Assembly (NCBI RefSeq): GCF_030580655.1
Contig: NZ_JAUQTB010000013.1
Span: forward strand, 1 to 64,000
Source: Paenibacillus lacisoli
GTDB lineage: Bacteria; Bacillota; Bacilli; Paenibacillales; Paenibacillaceae
Direction of reading: 5' to 3'
DNA length: 64,000 nt
Under the pieces are notes generated by a model. It worked only from the letters and a program-made list of their open reading frames with translations. It was not told the origin of the DNA and made no database searches. Position 1 is the stretch's first letter. Each line of letters begins with the position of its first letter. The position numbers and the translations under genes are program-made. Below are positions 45,215-53,907 of this stretch, piece by piece.

Positions 45215-47476
45215 ATGAGTCAAACTACAGCTGTACCCAACGAACAAACGATTCAATACGTTCATAATCCGAATGGCCCCGTATTGGGTTATTCGCCCGC
45301 ATCCGGCGTCAAGATTATCGAACGAGACGGACTGTATTTTAAGGACCTCAGCAAAGACGGAGAACTCGACATTTACGAAGACTGGCGTCTGCCCGCGGAA
45401 CAGCGTGCGAAAGATCTGGCTTCCAAAATGTCTGTCGAGCAAATCGCAGGGCTTATGCTGTACAGCCGCCATCAATCGATTCCGGCTGAAAGCAAAGGCT
45501 GGTTTGCCAGTACCTACGGCGGTAAAACCTATGAAGAGAGCGGTGCTAAACCATGGGAGTTAACGGATGAGCAGCTTCACTTCCTGGCGAAAGATCATTT
45601 GAGGCATATTCTGGTGACTACCGTAGAGAGTCCTGCGATTGCCGCCCGCTGGAACAACAAGGTTCAGGCGTTCGCAGAGGGAACCGGCCACGGCATCCCG
45701 GCCAACAACAGCTCAGACCCTCGCCATGCTTCAGATTCCAGTTCTGAATTCAATGCAGGCTCAGGCGGTAAAATTTCCATGTGGCCTGAGTCATTAGGTC
45801 TTGCCGCAACCTTCGATCCGGAAGTGACGCGCAAATTCGGCCAGGTAGCGGCAAAAGAATACCGTGCACTTGGTCTTAGCACAGCACTGTCCCCTCAGAT
45901 TGATATTGCGACTGAACCGCGCTGGTTCCGTTTTAACGGTACGTTCGGCGAGGACTCCGGGCTGACCACAGCTATGGCGGAAGCTTATGTTGACGGCTTC
46001 CAGAATTCTGGATCGGAACGTGAGATTATGGACGGCTGGGGATACGACAGTGTCAATGCAATGGTGAAGCACTGGCCAGGCGGCGGTTCCGGGGAAGCTG
46101 GCCGCGATGCCCATTACGGCTGCGGCAAGTATGCGGTGTATCCGGGAGATAACTTTGAAGAGCATTTGCTGCCATTCGTGAACGGTGCATTCAAGCTGTC
46201 AGGCAAGACGGGGACGGCTTCTGCGGTTATGCCGTATTATACGGTGTCCGTCGACCAGGCCACCAGCGAGAACGTGGGTAATTCCTACAGTACTTATATT
46301 ATTAAAGATCTGCTTCGTGAGAAATATGGATACGACGGTGTTGTCTGCACGGACTGGCTGATTACCGCAGATGAGACGGCCAGAGATTCATTCCTGAGCG
46401 GCAAGCCATGGGGAGTGGAGAAGCTTAGTGTGGCCGAGCGGCACTACAAGCTGCTGATGGCAGGCGTTGACCAGTTCGGCGGCAACAATGAGATTGAACC
46501 GGTATTGGAAGCTTACCGGATGGGGGTCGCTGAACACGGTGAGGAGGCAATGCGCAGCCGCTTCGAACGCTCTGCGGTTCGACTGCTGAAGAACATCTTC
46601 CGTCTAGGTCTGTTCGAGAATCCATACCTTGATCCGGAGGAGAGCGAGCGGGTGGTCGGCAATGCAGCGTTCATGAGAGAGGGCTACGAAGCCCAGCTCA
46701 AGTCGATTGTTCTGCTGAAGAACCATGACGGGGTGCTGCCGCTGCAGCAGAAGAGCACCGTTTACATTCCAAAACGCTCCCTTCCTGAAGGTAAAGACTG
46801 GTTCGGAAACCCGACGCCCCCGTCTTATGAATATCCGGTGAATCTGAATGTGGTGTCCAAGTACTTCAATGTAACCGACAAGCCGGAAGAAGCTGACTTT
46901 GGACTCGTGTTTATCCATTCACCGAAATCCGGCACAGGGTACAGCCAGGAGGATGTTGAGCAGGGAGGCAATGGTTATGTGCCGCTGAGTCTGCAGTATG
47001 GGACTTATACCGCTGAGCATGCACGTGAAGTGAGCTTGGCCGGTGACAGCCGTGAGGGGGATGTGTTGAACCGTTCTTATAAGGGTAAAAGTGTCACACC
47101 GCACAATACTGCGGACCTTGACGCCGTGCTTGATACCAAGCGGCAGATGAACGGCAAGCCGGTCATCGTCTCCATGCTGCTGTCCAACCCGGCGGTTGTG
47201 GAAGAATTTGAGGCCGAGGTCGATGCGATTGTTGCTAACTTTGGGGTACAGGACCAGGCACTTATGGAAGTGTTGAGCGGTGCCGTAGAGCCTTCAGGTC
47301 TGCTGCCCATGCAGATGCCTGCGAACATGAAGACGGTGGAAGAGCAGCTGGAGGATGTACCGCATGATATGGACTGCCATGTGGATACGGAGGGCCATGT
47401 CTATGATTTTGCATTTGGAATGAACTGGGGCGGTGTCATCTCCGATGAGCGTACCCGCAAGTATGCGAGAGCATGA
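45215..47476 (+). CDS. Glycoside hydrolase family 3
   Basis: A 753-residue GH3 enzyme without signal peptide. The catalytic barrel contains MVKHWPGGGSGEAGRDAHY and nucleophile D380 in VVCTDWLIT; a GH3 C-terminal sandwich follows. The unusual N-terminus (DLSKDGELDIYEDWRLPAEQRAKDLASKM) and missing Fn3 domain separate it from the GH3 at 13851. It probably splits a beta-glucoside or beta-xyloside brought in by the MFS transporter upstream. ATG 45215 has GGATGGAGG nine bases before it; the longer frame from 45092 crosses the terminator hairpin and is unlikely. Confidence 0.9.
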   Translation: MSQTTAVPNEQTIQYVHNPNGPVLGYSPASGVKIIERDGLYFKDLSKDGELDIYEDWRLPAEQRAKDLASKMSVEQIAGLMLYSRHQSIPAESKGWFASTYGGKTYEESGAKPWELTDEQLHFLAKDHLRHILVTTVESPAIAARWNNKVQAFAEGTGHGIPANNSSDPRHASDSSSEFNAGSGGKISMWPESLGLAATFDPEVTRKFGQVAAKEYRALGLSTALSPQIDIATEPRWFRFNGTFGEDSGLTTAMAEAYVDGFQNSGSEREIMDGWGYDSVNAMVKHWPGGGSGEAGRDAHYGCGKYAVYPGDNFEEHLLPFVNGAFKLSGKTGTASAVMPYYTVSVDQATSENVGNSYSTYIIKDLLREKYGYDGVVCTDWLITADETARDSFLSGKPWGVEKLSVAERHYKLLMAGVDQFGGNNEIEPVLEAYRMGVAEHGEEAMRSRFERSAVRLLKNIFRLGLFENPYLDPEESERVVGNAAFMREGYEAQLKSIVLLKNHDGVLPLQQKSTVYIPKRSLPEGKDWFGNPTPPSYEYPVNLNVVSKYFNVTDKPEEADFGLVFIHSPKSGTGYSQEDVEQGGNGYVPLSLQYGTYTAEHAREVSLAGDSREGDVLNRSYKGKSVTPHNTADLDAVLDTKRQMNGKPVIVSMLLSNPAVVEEFEAEVDAIVANFGVQDQALMEVLSGAVEPSGLLPMQMPANMKTVEEQLEDVPHDMDCHVDTEGHVYDFAFGMNWGGVISDERTRKYARA

Positions 47477-47529
47477 TTCGGAGTCCGGCATGTCCGTTAA
47501 TACGTTTTTCAATAGTAATAGATAGGATA

Positions 47530-47562
47530 GGGATGACCGGCAGCTGCCGGCGTCCCTTTTTT
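47530..47562 (+). terminator. Terminator after the second GH3
   Basis: GGGA, a CCGGCAGCTGCCGG core and TCCC form a GC-rich hairpin followed by six T. Confidence 0.85.
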
Positions 47563-47793
47563 GATGATTGGCAAGCAAATGGAATGAAAATAGGCACAGG
47601 TTACAATTATTTCGTTTTTTTGCAATCTTTACGCAGAAGCGATAGCATGGAGGAGAACCCTTTTATTGGGTGCTTGGAAGAGGCAGAGCCTTTTCGCTCC
47701 GACCGGGTCGGGGTATATTAGAAGCGTATCGTGCTGCGCGCGGCTGTTAGCTGCTGTACGTACGGATACACTACTTGTGTTAGGAGACCTTTC
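47563..47793. other. Intergenic stretch, no gene supported
   Basis: Between the GH3 terminator and the next start there are short frames only. A 24-codon frame (47647-47721) begins GAGGAGAACCC but has no ribosome binding site. A TATATT hexamer near 47713 could belong to the promoter of the membrane protein gene. Nothing else is clear. Confidence 0.4.
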
Positions 47794-48810
47794 ATGCAGC
47801 AGCCGCATCAACCGGACAATAACAAGCGTTCTGTACTTAAAACCATTCTTTCTACCATACAAAAATTCAAAATCCTTCAGATACTGATCCCGGTGATCGT
47901 GATTTCACTGATTTATATGCAGGGTCGCAAGGAAATTCACCGGATCCACTGGAGAGCGACTTTTCATCATTTGCATGAAATGAGACCTGGCGTCATCGCC
48001 GGGCTGCTCGGTTTTGCCCTGTTCTCGGTAGCTTCCCTGAGCCTGTATGACATCATTTTGCGCCGGCATTTCCGCATGCCCATCAGTCTATGGCAGACCT
48101 TCCGATATTCGTGGATCGCGAACACCTGTAACAGCGTTATCGGCTTCGCCGGAATTGCAGGTGTGGGACTGAGAACCTGGCTATACCGCAGTCAGGGTGT
48201 TCCGGTACGCGTCGTTACAGCGATTGTAGCTTTTCTGTCCATGACCACGGTCATCGGATTATCTGTGCTCGCCTGGCTTGGGGTGGCCGGTATTTTCCCT
48301 ATTCATCCCGAGATCATGTCGTACGCCTGGATATCCTATGCGGTATGGGGGATGGCATTGTTTCTGCCGTTGTATTTAATCATCGTACGTTCCGGACTGT
48401 ATGCCAAATGGGTAAACCGTGATTCAGGCCTGATGAACGGGTGGACGATTACGTTCTCGGTAGCTGCTTCTGCCCTGGAGTGGATGCTGGCCGGTCTCTG
48501 TTTCTGGCTGATTGCGGTGCAGCTGCTGCCCGGGCTGTCACCCTACTACACTATAGGCATCTATATAGCGGCTGCTATTACAGGGCTGCTGAGCATGACA
48601 CCAGGCGGTATGGGGGGGTTCGACCTGACCGTACTTATTGCCCTGCAGGCAACCGGCTATCCTCCGGATCGTACAGCTGCGGTTCTGGTCCTTTTCCGTC
48701 TATTTTATTATTTGATTCCATGTTTAATGGGACTGGTGCTGGCACTCATTGAACTGGTGATGGGCAACAGGCGGAAGCGAAAACGCCGCGGCGGTATCGT
48801 CAGCAGTTAA
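47794..48810 (+). CDS. Lysylphosphatidylglycerol synthase-type membrane protein (UPF0104)
   Basis: A 338-residue polytopic protein equal to the flippase half of MprF (lysylphosphatidylglycerol synthase TM region) without the aminoacyl-transferase half. About eight hydrophobic segments are seen, with family motifs NSVIGFAGIAGVGLRTWLYR near residue 105 and LLSMTPGGMGGFDL near residue 275. Such proteins move lipids or contribute to envelope integrity; the substrate is unknown. ATG 47794 is preferred because TAGGAGA lies before it. Confidence 0.88.
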   Translation: MQQPHQPDNNKRSVLKTILSTIQKFKILQILIPVIVISLIYMQGRKEIHRIHWRATFHHLHEMRPGVIAGLLGFALFSVASLSLYDIILRRHFRMPISLWQTFRYSWIANTCNSVIGFAGIAGVGLRTWLYRSQGVPVRVVTAIVAFLSMTTVIGLSVLAWLGVAGIFPIHPEIMSYAWISYAVWGMALFLPLYLIIVRSGLYAKWVNRDSGLMNGWTITFSVAASALEWMLAGLCFWLIAVQLLPGLSPYYTIGIYIAAAITGLLSMTPGGMGGFDLTVLIALQATGYPPDRTAAVLVLFRLFYYLIPCLMGLVLALIELVMGNRRKRKRRGGIVSS

Positions 48811-48857
48811 CCTGTTGAAGGATTCAAGCGAAATTTGTCAGGCTTCATTATTTTTCA

Positions 48858-48890
48858 ATACCTTATTTTATAGAAAAATAAAAAAGGTAT
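48858..48890 (+). other. AT-rich near-palindrome before the pyruvate kinase gene
   Basis: ATACCTTATTTTAT and ATAAAAAAGGTAT form an imperfect inverted repeat of about 12 pairs. It could be a weak terminator of the membrane protein gene or an operator for the kinase gene. Confidence 0.4.
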
Positions 48891-48944
48891 ACTTAAAATT
48901 AACGAGAACGAATACGAATGCGACGAATTGAGGAGGACAACGAT

Positions 48945-50360
48945 ATGCTGAAAACCAAGATTGTATGTACTATGGGACCTGCCTGTGACTCCATCTCCCT
49001 GTTGAAAAGTATGATTCAGTCCGGTATGACGGTGGCAAGGCTGAATATGGCACACGGTGAACCGGAGGATCATCTGAAACGGATCAACAATGTTCGCCAG
49101 GCGGCCGCTGAGCTGAACACCATCGTGCCGATCATGATGGATATCAAGGGTCCGGAAGTCCGGATTGGCAAGCTTCGTGAAGACTCCGTGATGATTAAGC
49201 CTGGGCAGATACTTACGCTCACAACCGAAGAGATTCTTGGAGATGCCGAGCGCATCGCGGTTAACTATCCGGATATGCCGAAGGTGGTGAAGACGGGAGA
49301 CCGGATTCTCATCGATGATGGTCTGGTGGATCTGCGGGTGAAATCGGTGGAAAGCACCGAAATGCACTGTGAGATTATCAGCGGCGGTATCCTGAAGCCA
49401 AGAAAAGGGGTCAACCTCCCTGGGATCAAAACGACGCTTCCAGGTGTAACCGAGCGGGATGTAAAGCACATTATGTTCGGACTGGAGCATAACATTGAGA
49501 TTATTGCCGCTTCCTTTGTCCGCAAAGGTGATGACATCCGCGAAATCCGCAGTATTCTGGAGAAGCACGGTGCCGGACATGTGCAGATTATTTCAAAGAT
49601 TGAGAACGAAGAAGGCATGACCAACCTGGATGATATTATTGAAGCTTCCGATGGCATTATGGTGGCACGCGGGGATCTGGGCGTTGAGGTGCCGGTGCAG
49701 GAAGTACCTGTGATGCAAAAAGAAATGATTGATAAATGTAACCTGGCAGGCAAACCGGTTATCGTAGCAACACATATGCTGGAATCGATGCAGGTGAATC
49801 CTCGTCCGACAAGAGCGGAAGTCAGTGACGTATTTAATGCTGTTATCCAGGGGGCTGACGCCGTGATGCTGTCCGGTGAATCGGCTGCCGGCAAATATCC
49901 GCTGGAATCGGTACAGACGATGGCCGCCGTAGCCCTGCGGGCCGAGCACCAGATTGATTACCGTGTCCAGTTTGACAGCAAGCGCAGTCAGCATGCGAAC
50001 AACATTACAGAGACCATTAGCCAGGGTGCTGTCAATTCATCGCTGGAGCTGGACGCCAGTGCGATTATTACATCTACCGAGAGTGGCTTTACCGCACGGA
50101 TGATTTCCAAGTATCGCCCGGCTGCGCCTATTATTGCAGTCACCCAGCACGAAGAGGTGCTTCCGCAGATGTGTCTGCTGTCCGGGGTCATTCCGGTCAA
50201 AGGGGTTAAGGTATCATCCACGGATGAAATGTTCGAATCGGCTACGCACCATGCCCTGCGTTCCGGACACATCAAGAAAGGCGACATTATTGTCCTGTCA
50301 GCGGGCGTACCGATCGGACAGACAGGCAATACGAACCTGATCAAGGTGCAGCAGGTTTAG
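48945..50360 (+). CDS. pyk: Pyruvate kinase, core-length form
   Basis: A 471-residue pyruvate kinase converting phosphoenolpyruvate and ADP to pyruvate and ATP. Seen are KTKIVCTMGPA at the N-terminus, LNMAHG, MMDIKGPEVRIG, SKIENEEG with the active-site Lys, and MVARGDLGVEVP. It ends at the usual core end (GQTGNTNLIKV) and lacks the PEP-utilising C-terminal extension of the ~585-residue Bacillus enzyme. ATG 48945 is used, with AGGAGG eight bases ahead. It may be a second isoform. A strong terminator follows. Confidence 0.95.
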   Translation: MLKTKIVCTMGPACDSISLLKSMIQSGMTVARLNMAHGEPEDHLKRINNVRQAAAELNTIVPIMMDIKGPEVRIGKLREDSVMIKPGQILTLTTEEILGDAERIAVNYPDMPKVVKTGDRILIDDGLVDLRVKSVESTEMHCEIISGGILKPRKGVNLPGIKTTLPGVTERDVKHIMFGLEHNIEIIAASFVRKGDDIREIRSILEKHGAGHVQIISKIENEEGMTNLDDIIEASDGIMVARGDLGVEVPVQEVPVMQKEMIDKCNLAGKPVIVATHMLESMQVNPRPTRAEVSDVFNAVIQGADAVMLSGESAAGKYPLESVQTMAAVALRAEHQIDYRVQFDSKRSQHANNITETISQGAVNSSLELDASAIITSTESGFTARMISKYRPAAPIIAVTQHEEVLPQMCLLSGVIPVKGVKVSSTDEMFESATHHALRSGHIKKGDIIVLSAGVPIGQTGNTNLIKVQQV

Positions 50361-50401
50361 AACGGGTGCAGCGTGCTCGTTACAGTAAACCCGGCATGTA
50401 C

Positions 50402-50443
50402 AAAAGCACGGAACCCCTTCTTTAGGGGTCCCGTGCTTTTTTT
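50402..50443 (+). terminator. Terminator after pyk
   Basis: AAAAGCACGG and ACCCC pair with GGGGT and CCGTGCTTTT around TTCTTTA, ending in seven T. It may also act for the converging gene at 50460. Confidence 0.92.
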
Positions 50444-50459
50444 GACCAGCATCCTTCGT

Positions 50460-50855
50460 CTAACGGCCGTATACGCTGTCTGTAATCATGGAGGTCAGTT
50501 CACGTTTCTGTTCCTTATACTGGCCTTCTGTCAAGCTGCCTGCAGCGAGCCGTTGGTCAAGCTGGGCTCCCAGCTCCTGGACTTGCAGGTTGATGACCTT
50601 CTCGACATTCACGTTCTGGGACTGGGCGATTTCTGCCAGAGACTGGCCGTTATACAGCGCATCATGAAGCTGCTCCTCGGAGTTCAGCTTCAGCAGGGAG
50701 AGGAGGTCCTCCTGCTCTGCAGCGGGTATGGCTCGGGTCAATGTTTTCGTCGCAGACGCGGCATCGGCCCGGACTGCGGTTTTACCCCAGGCAGCATTGC
50801 TGACCGTCATGGCGACAACGACCGTCCCAACGATAATAATATGTCTTGGTTTCAT
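50460..50855 (-). CDS. Small exported helical protein (DUF2680-like)
   Basis: A 131-residue protein with an N-terminal hydrophobic signal segment (IIIVGTVVVAMTVSNAAWG), so probably secreted. The mature part is helical and holds the pattern LHDALYNGQSLAEIAQSQNV followed by LDQRLAAGSLTEGQYKEQ, as in small DUF2680-type envelope stress proteins of Bacillota. ATG 50855 has AAAGAGG eight bases upstream; an in-frame ATG at 50894 has no site and would put the signal too far inside. Function is unknown. Direct repeats next to a -10 box upstream suggest control by a two-component regulator. Confidence 0.75.
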   Translation of the reverse strand: MKPRHIIIVGTVVVAMTVSNAAWGKTAVRADAASATKTLTRAIPAAEQEDLLSLLKLNSEEQLHDALYNGQSLAEIAQSQNVNVEKVINLQVQELGAQLDQRLAAGSLTEGQYKEQKRELTSMITDSVYGR

Positions 50856-51016
50856 AGGTTCATCCTCTTTTCCTTCATAAAGTATGGCACTCATGTACGA
50901 TGCATGGGCTTCTATGTAATTTCAATCAGCTTCATTTTCTCTGGCTCAATGATGTATAACGGATAAGTAGCCGCAGCCGTTCAGGCAGGTAACGCCGGTG
51001 GTCGACTCTGAACTTT

Positions 51017-51048
51017 ATTATAGACGATGAACCTTAAGCTGACCTTAA
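51017..51048 (-). promoter_or_regulatory. OmpR-type direct repeats with a -10 box, minus strand
   Basis: On the minus strand TTAAGGTCAGC and TTAAGGTTCAT are tandem 11-bp repeats (51027-51048). They are followed five bases later by TATAAT (51017-51022). Eleven-base phasing next to a -10 is typical of OmpR/PhoB-family activator sites. The gene served would be the small exported protein at 50460-50855. Apart from this, 50856-51199 holds no gene. Confidence 0.5.
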
Positions 51049-51199
51049 TAGGAGTTATCCTGGATAAATGACCACCAACAGCCCCTTTATATTACGCAGA
51101 AACCCTCGGGAAAGATTCAGCCAAATGCCGTTTGGGCGATTGGCCTACGGAATGGGGGGTAAACATAAATCAGAGGCTTGAACAGAAGGAGGACCTGCA

Positions 51200-52090
51200 A
51201 TGACAATACAATCACACCATAAGGACGCACTTCATCCTGACATTCCATCTCTGGTGCTGCATGACGGTACCGAGCTGCCCCGGCTGGGTCAGGGTACCTG
51301 GCATATCGGCGATAACCCGGACCAGCGGCAGGAGGAGATTGAGACGTTAAGGCTGGGTGTAGAGCTGGGGATGAGAGTGATCGACACGGCGGAAATGTAC
51401 GGAGAAGGCCGGTCTGAGGAGCTGGTAGGAGAGGCTATACGGGGAATTCGCGATCAGGTTTTTCTCGTATCCAAGGTATATCCACACAATGCCGGGCTGA
51501 ATCGGATTGCCAAGAGCTGTGAAGCTAGCCTGAAGCGTCTGGGAACCGATCATCTAGACTTATATTTGCTGCACTGGATGGGGAATATCCCCTTGGAAGA
51601 GACGGTGGAAGGGATGGAGCGCCTGGTTACTGAAGGGAAAATACGACGCTGGGGTGTATCCAATCTCGACACCAGTGAGATGAAAAAGCTCACCAGCCTG
51701 GAGCGAGGCGGTCACTGTGCCGTCAATCAGGTGCTGTATCATCTCGGTTCCCGCGGAATTGAGTATGATCTGCTGCCGTGGCAGCGGGCGAACGGTATGC
51801 CAGTGATGGCTTACTGTCCGATTGCCCAGGCCGGCTCCCTGCGATCCGAGCTGGTCCATGATCCGTCAGTTAAAGCCGTAGCGGAACGTCACGGGATTAC
51901 ACCGTATCAGCTCCTGCTGGCATGGTGCATACGTCACCCGGATGTGATGGCTATACCAAAGACTTCTTCGCCCGAGCATGTTCGGGATAATGCTGCGGCC
52001 GCCCGGGTACAGCTGACAGAGGAAGATTTGAATCTGCTGGATCAGGCCTTTCCTGCACCGGGCCACAAAGTTCCATTGGATATTGTATAG
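51200..52090 (+). CDS. Aldo/keto reductase
   Basis: A 296-residue NADPH-dependent TIM-barrel reductase. The catalytic tetrad is visible as Asp and Tyr in DTAEMYGEG, Lys in LVSKVYP and His in YLLHWMG. WGVSNLD and the C-terminal IPKTSSPEHVRDN cofactor-binding region follow. The physiological carbonyl substrate is unknown. AGAAGGAGG stands eight bases before the ATG. A hairpin terminator follows. Confidence 0.93.
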   Translation: MTIQSHHKDALHPDIPSLVLHDGTELPRLGQGTWHIGDNPDQRQEEIETLRLGVELGMRVIDTAEMYGEGRSEELVGEAIRGIRDQVFLVSKVYPHNAGLNRIAKSCEASLKRLGTDHLDLYLLHWMGNIPLEETVEGMERLVTEGKIRRWGVSNLDTSEMKKLTSLERGGHCAVNQVLYHLGSRGIEYDLLPWQRANGMPVMAYCPIAQAGSLRSELVHDPSVKAVAERHGITPYQLLLAWCIRHPDVMAIPKTSSPEHVRDNAAAARVQLTEEDLNLLDQAFPAPGHKVPLDIV

Positions 52091-52124
52091 GTTAAAAAGA
52101 TTCCTGATTCCATAGCGCATAACG

Positions 52125-52165
52125 AAAAGCCTGCAGCCGTCCATCTGGACGACTGCAGGCTTTTT
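52125..52165. terminator. Bidirectional terminator
   Basis: AAAAGCCTGCAG pairs with CTGCAGGCTTTTT with an inner GTCC/GGAC pairing. T-rich on both ends, between the convergent aldo/keto reductase and SDR genes. Confidence 0.88.
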
Positions 52166-52208
52166 GTCATAGAGAGAGTAAAATTTAAAGTGATACTGTA
52201 AAACGAGC

Positions 52209-52970
52209 TTACTGCCCGATCATACCGCCATCCACGGTGTACAGAGAACCTGTTACATAAGAAGCTTCCTCGGAGAGCAAGAAGTTCATAACTGAAGCAA
52301 CCTCTTCCGGTTCGCCGTAGCGGCCCATTGGAATGGTAGACTCAATACTGTCCTTATACTGATCAGAGTTGCCGGAATTCTGTTCAATCTGACGCATCAT
52401 GCGTGTGTTAATAGAGCCTGGCAGGACGGCATTCACCCTGATATTAAAGGAAGCCAGCTCGTTCGCCGCCACGCGGGTCAGACCGACAACCGCATGTTTG
52501 GACATAATATAAGGAGATACGGTAGGGCCGCCCATCAATCCCGCTAGCGAGGATGTATTCAGGATCGCGCCGTACCCCTGTTTTTTCATCACAGGAATCA
52601 CTTTCTGAAGGCCGAGGAAAACCCCGCGAACGTTAACATGGTATACGAGATCAAGAGCTTTGACACTTATATCCTCGATTAGGGCCGAAGGGCCTTCGAT
52701 ACCGGCATTGTTGGCAAAATAGTCAATCGTTCCGAAACGTGTTACAGCCTGATTTACGTAGTTCTCAACATCTTCTTCTTTGGATACATCAGCTGTTACA
52801 ATTAACGAATTAGAGTCATCCAGTTTCAGATCGGTGACTACCTGCTTCAAGGCATCTTCATTCAGGTCCACCAGTACAAGATTGACTTGACGTTGGGCCA
52901 GACGTTGGGCCAGCTCCTTACCGATACCGCCTGCGGCGCCTGTAATGACAGCTGTTTTCGTTTGACTCAT
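52209..52970 (-). CDS. Short-chain dehydrogenase/reductase (SDR)
   Basis: A 253-residue classical SDR with cofactor motif TGAAGGIGKEL near residue 11, NNAGIEG near 88, and the catalytic Ser with YIMSKHAV (Tyr and Lys) near 153-157. The C-terminal VTGSLYTVDGG is typical. It reduces a keto group or oxidises an alcohol with NAD(P); the substrate is unknown. AAGGAG lies ten bases before the ATG. It is transcribed divergently from a TetR regulator, a common arrangement in which the regulator represses both. Confidence 0.93.
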   Translation of the reverse strand: MSQTKTAVITGAAGGIGKELAQRLAQRQVNLVLVDLNEDALKQVVTDLKLDDSNSLIVTADVSKEEDVENYVNQAVTRFGTIDYFANNAGIEGPSALIEDISVKALDLVYHVNVRGVFLGLQKVIPVMKKQGYGAILNTSSLAGLMGGPTVSPYIMSKHAVVGLTRVAANELASFNIRVNAVLPGSINTRMMRQIEQNSGNSDQYKDSIESTIPMGRYGEPEEVASVMNFLLSEEASYVTGSLYTVDGGMIGQ

Positions 52971-53074
52971 ATGAATCCGCTCCTTAGCGTTATAGAATAG
53001 AGAATCGTCAATAGGATGTGCACTTGGATATATGCCATCTTATTGAACGTTACAATTCAAGTATACGCCTTCTA

Positions 53075-53088
53075 ATTGTTATAACAAT
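53075..53088. promoter_or_regulatory. Palindrome in the SDR/TetR intergenic region
   Basis: ATTGTTATAACAAT is a perfect 14-bp palindrome between the divergent SDR and TetR genes and is a plausible TetR operator. Confidence 0.45.
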
Positions 53089-53113
53089 AATCACAAATTA
53101 AGATAACGTCGCC

Positions 53114-53163
53114 TAATCGACATGAGCGATCATCATGGTGATAAAAATAGCGATAATCGACAT
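53114..53163 (+). repeat. Direct repeat TAATCGACAT
   Basis: TAATCGACAT occurs at 53114-53123 and again at 53154-53163, exactly 40 bases apart, just upstream of the TetR ribosome binding site. It may be part of the operator. Confidence 0.4.
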
Positions 53164-53180
53164 TGGAGGAGGAATTGTTC

Positions 53181-53786
53181 ATGAAAGAACAGCAAGAAAT
53201 GGACCGCAGAATCCGCAGAACCCGGGAAGCTTTAAAGTCAGCTTTCATCACTCTCATCCTGGAGCAGGGATATGATCCGATTACGGTACAAGAGATTGCA
53301 CATCGTGCTGACTATAACCGTACTACTTTTTACAAGCACTACTTGGGCAAGCAGGAACTGTTGCAGGAGATCGGTGATGACTTTATGAATGGGATGCGCA
53401 AGGCCTATGCGGACCCTTACCGGGAATTTGATACGTTCGAGCTGAACCAGCTGCTGCCCTCAACGACAAAGGTCTTTCATTATGTAGATCAGAATAAACC
53501 GCTCTTTAAAGCGCTCCATTCGATGTACAGGGACCTGCCGAACCAGCTTTGTGATATGTTTCGCTCTTACCTTACGGGCGATTTTCGCCTGATTACGGAG
53601 CCTAGTGATATACCTATCAATTATGAAATCATGTTGAGTTACCAGATTTCCGCTACGGTAGGCGTAATTATGTACTGGGCAGAGAGCAACTTTATCTATT
53701 CAGCCGATTATATGTGTGAACAGCTGACCGCACTGATTAATGTGAAGCCGACGCAGCTTGTATTTAACCACTCCCGTCAGGATTGA
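53181..53786 (+). CDS. TetR/AcrR family transcriptional regulator
   Basis: A 201-residue regulator. The N-terminal TetR HTH spans ~12-60 (ITVQEIAHRADYNRTTFYKHY). The remaining helical domain resembles TetR_C_8-type ligand domains. ATG 53181 has GGAGGAGG nine bases upstream; the in-frame TTG at 53163 lies in front of that site and is rejected. Divergent from the SDR gene, which it probably controls together with itself. Confidence 0.92.
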   Translation: MKEQQEMDRRIRRTREALKSAFITLILEQGYDPITVQEIAHRADYNRTTFYKHYLGKQELLQEIGDDFMNGMRKAYADPYREFDTFELNQLLPSTTKVFHYVDQNKPLFKALHSMYRDLPNQLCDMFRSYLTGDFRLITEPSDIPINYEIMLSYQISATVGVIMYWAESNFIYSADYMCEQLTALINVKPTQLVFNHSRQD

Positions 53787-53907
53787 CAAAGCAGGCCGAA
53801 AGGGATGTCAACTGCACAATCAACGAGTTACAGCCGATATAAACCTTAATAGGCATCTTATAACGGAGCATGAGGTGCATAACTCGTATTAAAAGGGGAG
53901 TTCGTTT

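Noticed and set aside
47647..47721. A 24-codon frame beginning with GAGGAG codons before the UPF0104 gene, considered as a leader peptide
   Set aside because: No ribosome binding site and no run of regulatory codons or attenuator hairpin next to it.
50997..51076. GGTGGTC and GACCACC inverted copies 66 bases apart
   Set aside because: Seven bases at this distance are likely chance; the intervening promoter-like repeats explain the region better.
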